From: Clostridia bacterium
GTDB taxonomy: Bacteria; Bacillota_A; Clostridia; TANB77; CAG-508
NCBI GenBank assembly: GCA_017475185.1
Contig: JAFVGB010000030.1
Coordinates: 1-32,747 of the forward strand
Reading direction: 5' to 3'
Length of the DNA: 32,747 nucleotides
Shown here in pieces: positions 20,301 to 26,300 of the stretch. The notes under the pieces are model-generated. The model ran no database searches and was not told the DNA's origin. It was given only the letters and a program-made list of their open reading frames with translations. Numbering within the stretch: the stretch's first letter is position 1; every line of letters starts with the position of its first letter. A program made the translations under genes and the position numbers.

Positions 20301-23300
20301 TCATCTTAGATTTTAAATCTTCAATTTGTTGATTTGTTTTTGTTCCTGTTTCATCAATAATTTCATAATAACTGTAATATCTTGGTGAATTTTGATTTAC
20401 TCTAATTAATTTTGCGTTTTCATCTGTACGAACATGTAATATTAATTTTATTCCATCAAATTCATTATTATATTCATTTGCTGAACTTAATTCTTTTATT
20501 ACATATTTATATTCAGAATTTGCTTTTACATTATTTTTAACGAAATACTCACTATGGCTTCCAGTTGTAATAAGTTGTTCTTCTTCATCATCAACTTTTA
20601 CTGATAATTGAACATTTGGTAATAAAGGAAGTGTGTTTGTTCTACCATCAGCTGAAATTAAACTATTATCGTAATCTACTCCAATAAGTTCTTTATTAAA
20701 TCCTTCTTTATATAAGTAGAATACATAATTTGAACTATTTGTCCATTGAAGTGTAAATTCATTTGTTCCTTCTGTTCTAACAAGTTTAACTCTTTGTCCA
20801 TGTACTGCCTCATTATAAGCAATCCATTCAATACCATTTGCAGCATGAATTTCAGTAATTTGTGCACTTACATTTCCTTCAATATCAATATTTACTTTAA
20901 TTCTTGCTTTTGCAATTCCAATTTCATAATTTCCTGGAGCTCTTGTTTCTTCAACTTCATAATTAAATTCTTGTTCAACTTTTAAATTATCTAAACTATC
21001 AATTAGACTTGGTCCAGATTTATTAGTTGTAAATGTTGTAAGATTTTCACCATCTTTTGTTACATTAAATTCTGCACCTGCTAATGGTCCTGATTCTCCA
21101 ACTTCTGTTTTAAATAATTTCAAGCTGTAATCTGTTGTTATTTCAGGGTTAATTAATGTAATAGCAATTGTATTATCATCTTCTAAGCTTAATCCAATAG
21201 AATTATTATTAATTAATTGTTGAATTCTTGAATATGCTTGTCTATCATAATTTGCAGTTTTTGGCATAATTTCAATTAAACTATTTGCTATATCTACATT
21301 ACCTTGTTCATCAAGTTTTGCAGATACTTGTAAATCAAATCCATTTAATATATTGATATATCTAGCAGGACTTTCATTTTCAGTTATTGTAAATTTATAT
21401 GTTGTATTAGGTTCAACATCTTTATATTCTTTTACAAAGTATGAACCATTTGTTAATACTTCATTATTTAAAATTATTGTACCTTCTGAATCTACAACTG
21501 TAAATTTGGCACCTGTTAAATCATTTCCATGATTATCTTTTTTAATCATTTTGAAATTATAATCAATAATCAAATCATTTGGAATTACAATTGTAATTTC
21601 AGTTCCATCTTCATTAATAATTTTTTGAATTGAATTTAAAAGTTTTTCTTGTAGTTTTACTGCTTTTTCTGTTTCTTCTGTTCTATGAACTTCTACCTTA
21701 ACTTTGTTTGGATCTATAACATATTTTGTACCATCATTAGATATTTTTTTACTTGCATTTACAACAATTTCTACTCCTTCAATTAATTTATATGTATTTA
21801 ATGTGCTTTGTTCACTTATACGCCATATGTCTGGAGTAAATCTTGTTATTTTTTCATTTAGCTCAACCTCTGATGTATAAGGATTATCACCTGCAACATA
21901 TGCAACTCCATCTTCTTGTGTTGTAGAAGTTACTTCTTTTGTTGGTGTATATCCTTCAAAAGTATTAATAATCTCTCTTTTTGTAGATTTAAATTCTACT
22001 CCTTGTAATACTTTTGTTTCATCTCTGCTATCAATCTTTTTAAGTTTTAATGCATACTCACCCTCTAATACAGGGTTATCTACATGCACTGTAATCTTTT
22101 GTGTTGTTTCATCAAAAGATAATTTTACTGATGTTGTTCTATTACTATTTACTGTTGCAACATTATCTAATCTAACTGTATTTTCTTCGCTACCTCTTAT
22201 AATTGATTTAGATTGTGCACCAGATGCAATTGTAATTTTACTTACAACATATGTATTGTTTTCTTTTGTTTTTTCAACATTTACTGTTAATTTATCAGCT
22301 AATTCTAGATATATATTATTTTTATCTTCAACTTCTTTTATTTCATATACATCTACTGTGTTAACATTTTCTTTTGTAATGTTATATGAATCTACTATTG
22401 ATATTTCACCATTTTCATCTGTTACTGAACCTACCAATTCATTTCCTGTATATTTGAATGTGAAAGGTGTAGCAACTTCAGTGAAATTAGATTTTGTTTT
22501 TAATAAATTCATACTATAATTTCCAAATATTTCTTTATTAGGAATTGTAACTGTTATTACATTTTCCTCATCAATACTTGCTTCAATATTTACTAATTCT
22601 CCATTTTCTAAAGTTACATTTTCTAAAGTAACCTTTCCATCTGTTGAAGTTACTGGTTGTCCATCTTTTTTAGCTAAGCTCATTTCAGAAACAACAAACT
22701 TATTTCCTAAAATTCCCTTCTTAACACTTAATGTAATAACTTCATCTTCTGGCAATTTTGCATATCCAGTTTCTTCTTCTGTGCTTGTTGAATTTTTATA
22801 AATTTTTATTTCAGAAATTTTATAAGTATCAACAGTATCTAATGTTTCAGCATCTAATGTTACATTTTTAATATTAGCTATACCACTTGCATCAGTTCTT
22901 TCTGTTGTTACAGTTCCTCCGTCAATTCCATTTACATTACTTTCAACATTAAATGTTGCTCCATTTATTGATATATTATTTTCATCAACTTTTTTAACAC
23001 GTACTGAATAATCACCATTTCTTTCTCTGTTAGGAATTTTTACTGTAATTCTTCCAACAGATTCATTATTTGATTGGTCAAGCTCTTGAGTAAATGTTGC
23101 TTCAATATCAGCTACACTTCCATCTTCTAATGCGACATCTTTCAATGTTGCTTTTAATCCCCCAGCATACGCTTCTGATTCTGCATATTTTGTGCTTGAT
23201 AACCCTTCTCCTAATAACCAGAATTTAGATACTACAAATTTAGTTCCAACTGCATTTTCAGTACCTACTTCTCCAGTTCTATTGAAGTCTTTCATAATAT

Positions 23301-26300
23301 GTAATTTTAATGGTTCTTTTAATCTAACATACTTATCATTATTTTCAAAAGATATTTCATCAATTACATATTGATCTAATTTCAAATAATTTTCATATGT
23401 TATTTCATTTTCTATAACATTAACTTTACCATTTTCATCTGTTACATATTCTTGTGATTCTGTTTGTGTTTCTTCTCTAACTTTGAATGTTACATCTTTT
23501 GCATATTCTGTTCCGTTTTCTTTATTAATAATTTTTACTAAATCAACAAAATATTTTCCTTTAATTTCAGGATTTTCAACACTTAATTTAACTGTATTTA
23601 CACCATCATCATTTTCAATTACATTTAAAACTGCATTTACATATTTTCCATTTTTTAATTGAACTTGTTTTGTTGTAGTTCCGTCGTCAAATTTTGCATC
23701 CTTTAATACATATTTTGTATTTGCATCATTTTTATCAAATGTTGTTTCTATTGTTAATGATTCTGCTAAACCAATATATTTATCAGAATTCATTACTTCA
23801 CTGATTATAAATTGGTCTGTACCTGGATTAGAAATTATAAAATCTTTTACTTCAGCAATACCATCATCATTTGTTACTACATTATATGGTTTTAATGTTG
23901 AGAACGCTGGTACATTTAGCTTACGAATGTTAAATCCAATTCCTGGAACATTTACAATTTGTCCATTTTTCTCTGAATATTTATAAATTTCTAAATTATA
24001 TTTACCTGTTAAATTTGTGTTTGGAACAGATATTAATATTTCACTTTGAGTTTGCAAATTTATAATAACATCAACTTTTGTTACATTATCTTCTAATAAT
24101 ACATTAGTTAATCTCTTTATTTCTCCGCTTTTTACTGTAATTTCTCCTGCACTTGGTGTTGAAGCAATTACAGAATCAACTTCATATTTGCTACCTGTAT
24201 CTTTTTTCTTAACAACAATTTCAATAGGATCTTTAAGTTTAATATATCCTTGTGGTGCTGTTGTTTCTTGTATTGTATATGTATCATCTGTTTGATAATT
24301 ATCTGCTGTAATTTCTTTAGATGATACTAAAGTAATTTTACCATCAACTGTACTTGTTAATAATTCATCAGCAACAGTTCCTAATGAGAAACCTGTTTGT
24401 GGATTTAATAATGCCACACCTTCTTTATTAACTTTAGCAACAACTAAACTATATTGTCCATCTTTTTCAATATTTGGAACTTTAATTGTTACTGTATTTC
24501 CTGTTAAACTTGCTTCAATTTTTACTTTTTCATCAATATCTACTAAATCAACTTCAGATTCAATTGGTTCTTTAGTAAATTCAGAATTATTTAAAGAAAT
24601 ACCTGTTATTTCATACCCTTTATTGTCTGATGTTCTGCCTTTTTTAACTTTAATATCAATTTCATCTTTTACTTGATGATATCTACTATCTTTATCTTGA
24701 ACTTCTTTAATTCTATATTCATCAATTGTATTGAAATTATTTAAATTAATTGGATATGTTCCAAAATTAATTTTACCATTTATATCTGTAGTAAAAGGTT
24801 CTTGTGTTGTATTAATTGCAAATTTTACACCTGGTATAACCTTTTCCTCATCTGATTCATTTTGTTTCTTAGTTACTTTTACTAAATTCAATTTGTAGTT
24901 AGAATCACTAATATGATTTGGAACTGTCATTATAAATCTATTGTTTTCGAAATCATATTCCATGTTTACATATACTGTATTATTATTTTTATCTACGGTA
25001 GTTAAAGTTGTTGGAATAGATAAATCTTTGTATACAATATTTTCATTTTTATTGTTTGTAAAACGAGAGAAAGCATATTTAGAAATTTTTGCTTGTCCAG
25101 TTGCAGTATCTCTTGTTTTCTTAATTCTTAATTCAAATTGTACATATGTTGAAATACCTGTATAACCTGGTTTTGCAGTTTTTTCTACAATATATAGTAA
25201 ATCTTCTTCATCTTCATTTGCTTGATATGTTATATCTTTTTTAATTACTGGTGTTTTTCCTTCAGAATTAGTTGTATACACTTCATTTTGATGTTGTTGA
25301 TAATATGAGTAGTCTTGTTCAGCAATATAGAAAGAAAATCCTTCTAATTCTTCACCATTAACTCCTGAAACTTTTTGAAGTTCGAATTCATAATCATCTA
25401 TAACTTCAACTTTATCAAAGTCATCATCATCACCTTTATTACCATTTAATCCTGAATCTTGTGCAACATAGCCTGTTGACCATACATTAGAAGCCACATC
25501 TGAATCTTTACCATTTGAGTAATTTCTCCAATTTGTATAATCTTTTGCTCCATTATTTTTATTAACTACATTTCCATTTGAATCTTTTGGTGCAACCCAG
25601 TCTCCAGATGTTGAGTCAATATCTTTTGTAATTATTCCTCTATCTGTTGCATATTCTGTAATTTCAGCAACGTTTGTTAAAATTCCAACTGCATTATCTC
25701 CAACTTTACATTTTACATTAATAATGTAACTTTCTGGTTGAACTACATTTGATGCTGTTCCGCTATATGCTTTTAGTAAATCTGCATCACTTAAATCAAT
25801 TGTTAAAACCCCATTTGGTGCTGATGGATTACTTATTGTTTTGTTTAGTCCTTTTGCAACATATGAAACTTCAGTTACTGTTAATCCTGTTGGTATATAA
25901 TCAACCACTTTATTTGCCTTAGCATTTACAGCACCTTCATTAAATATCTTTATTTGATAAGTAACTACATCACCTTTGTGAACTCTAACAGGTGTTTTAT
26001 TCATTTGATATAGTGCATTTGTGCTTTCACCTTTTGCTAAATCTGTTGCATCAATTCTCCAACCTTCTTTATTATCAGCTAAATTTTCATCATGTCTTGA
26101 AGTATTAAATTCATTTTTATATGTAACATCAACATCATTAACTTTTGTGATCATTTTCTTTAATGCTATATCAGCATTTAGTACTATAACTTTATCAAAG
26201 TCATCATCATCACCTTTGTTGTTATTCAAACCAGCATCTTGTGCGACATAATCTGGAGACCATTTTCCAGATTTCACATCATCATTTTTGTCATTTGAAT

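Noticed and set aside
20676..20867. 63-codon frame on the minus strand
   Set aside because: It lies wholly inside the giant gene in another frame, with low-complexity composition and no ribosome site; a chance frame.
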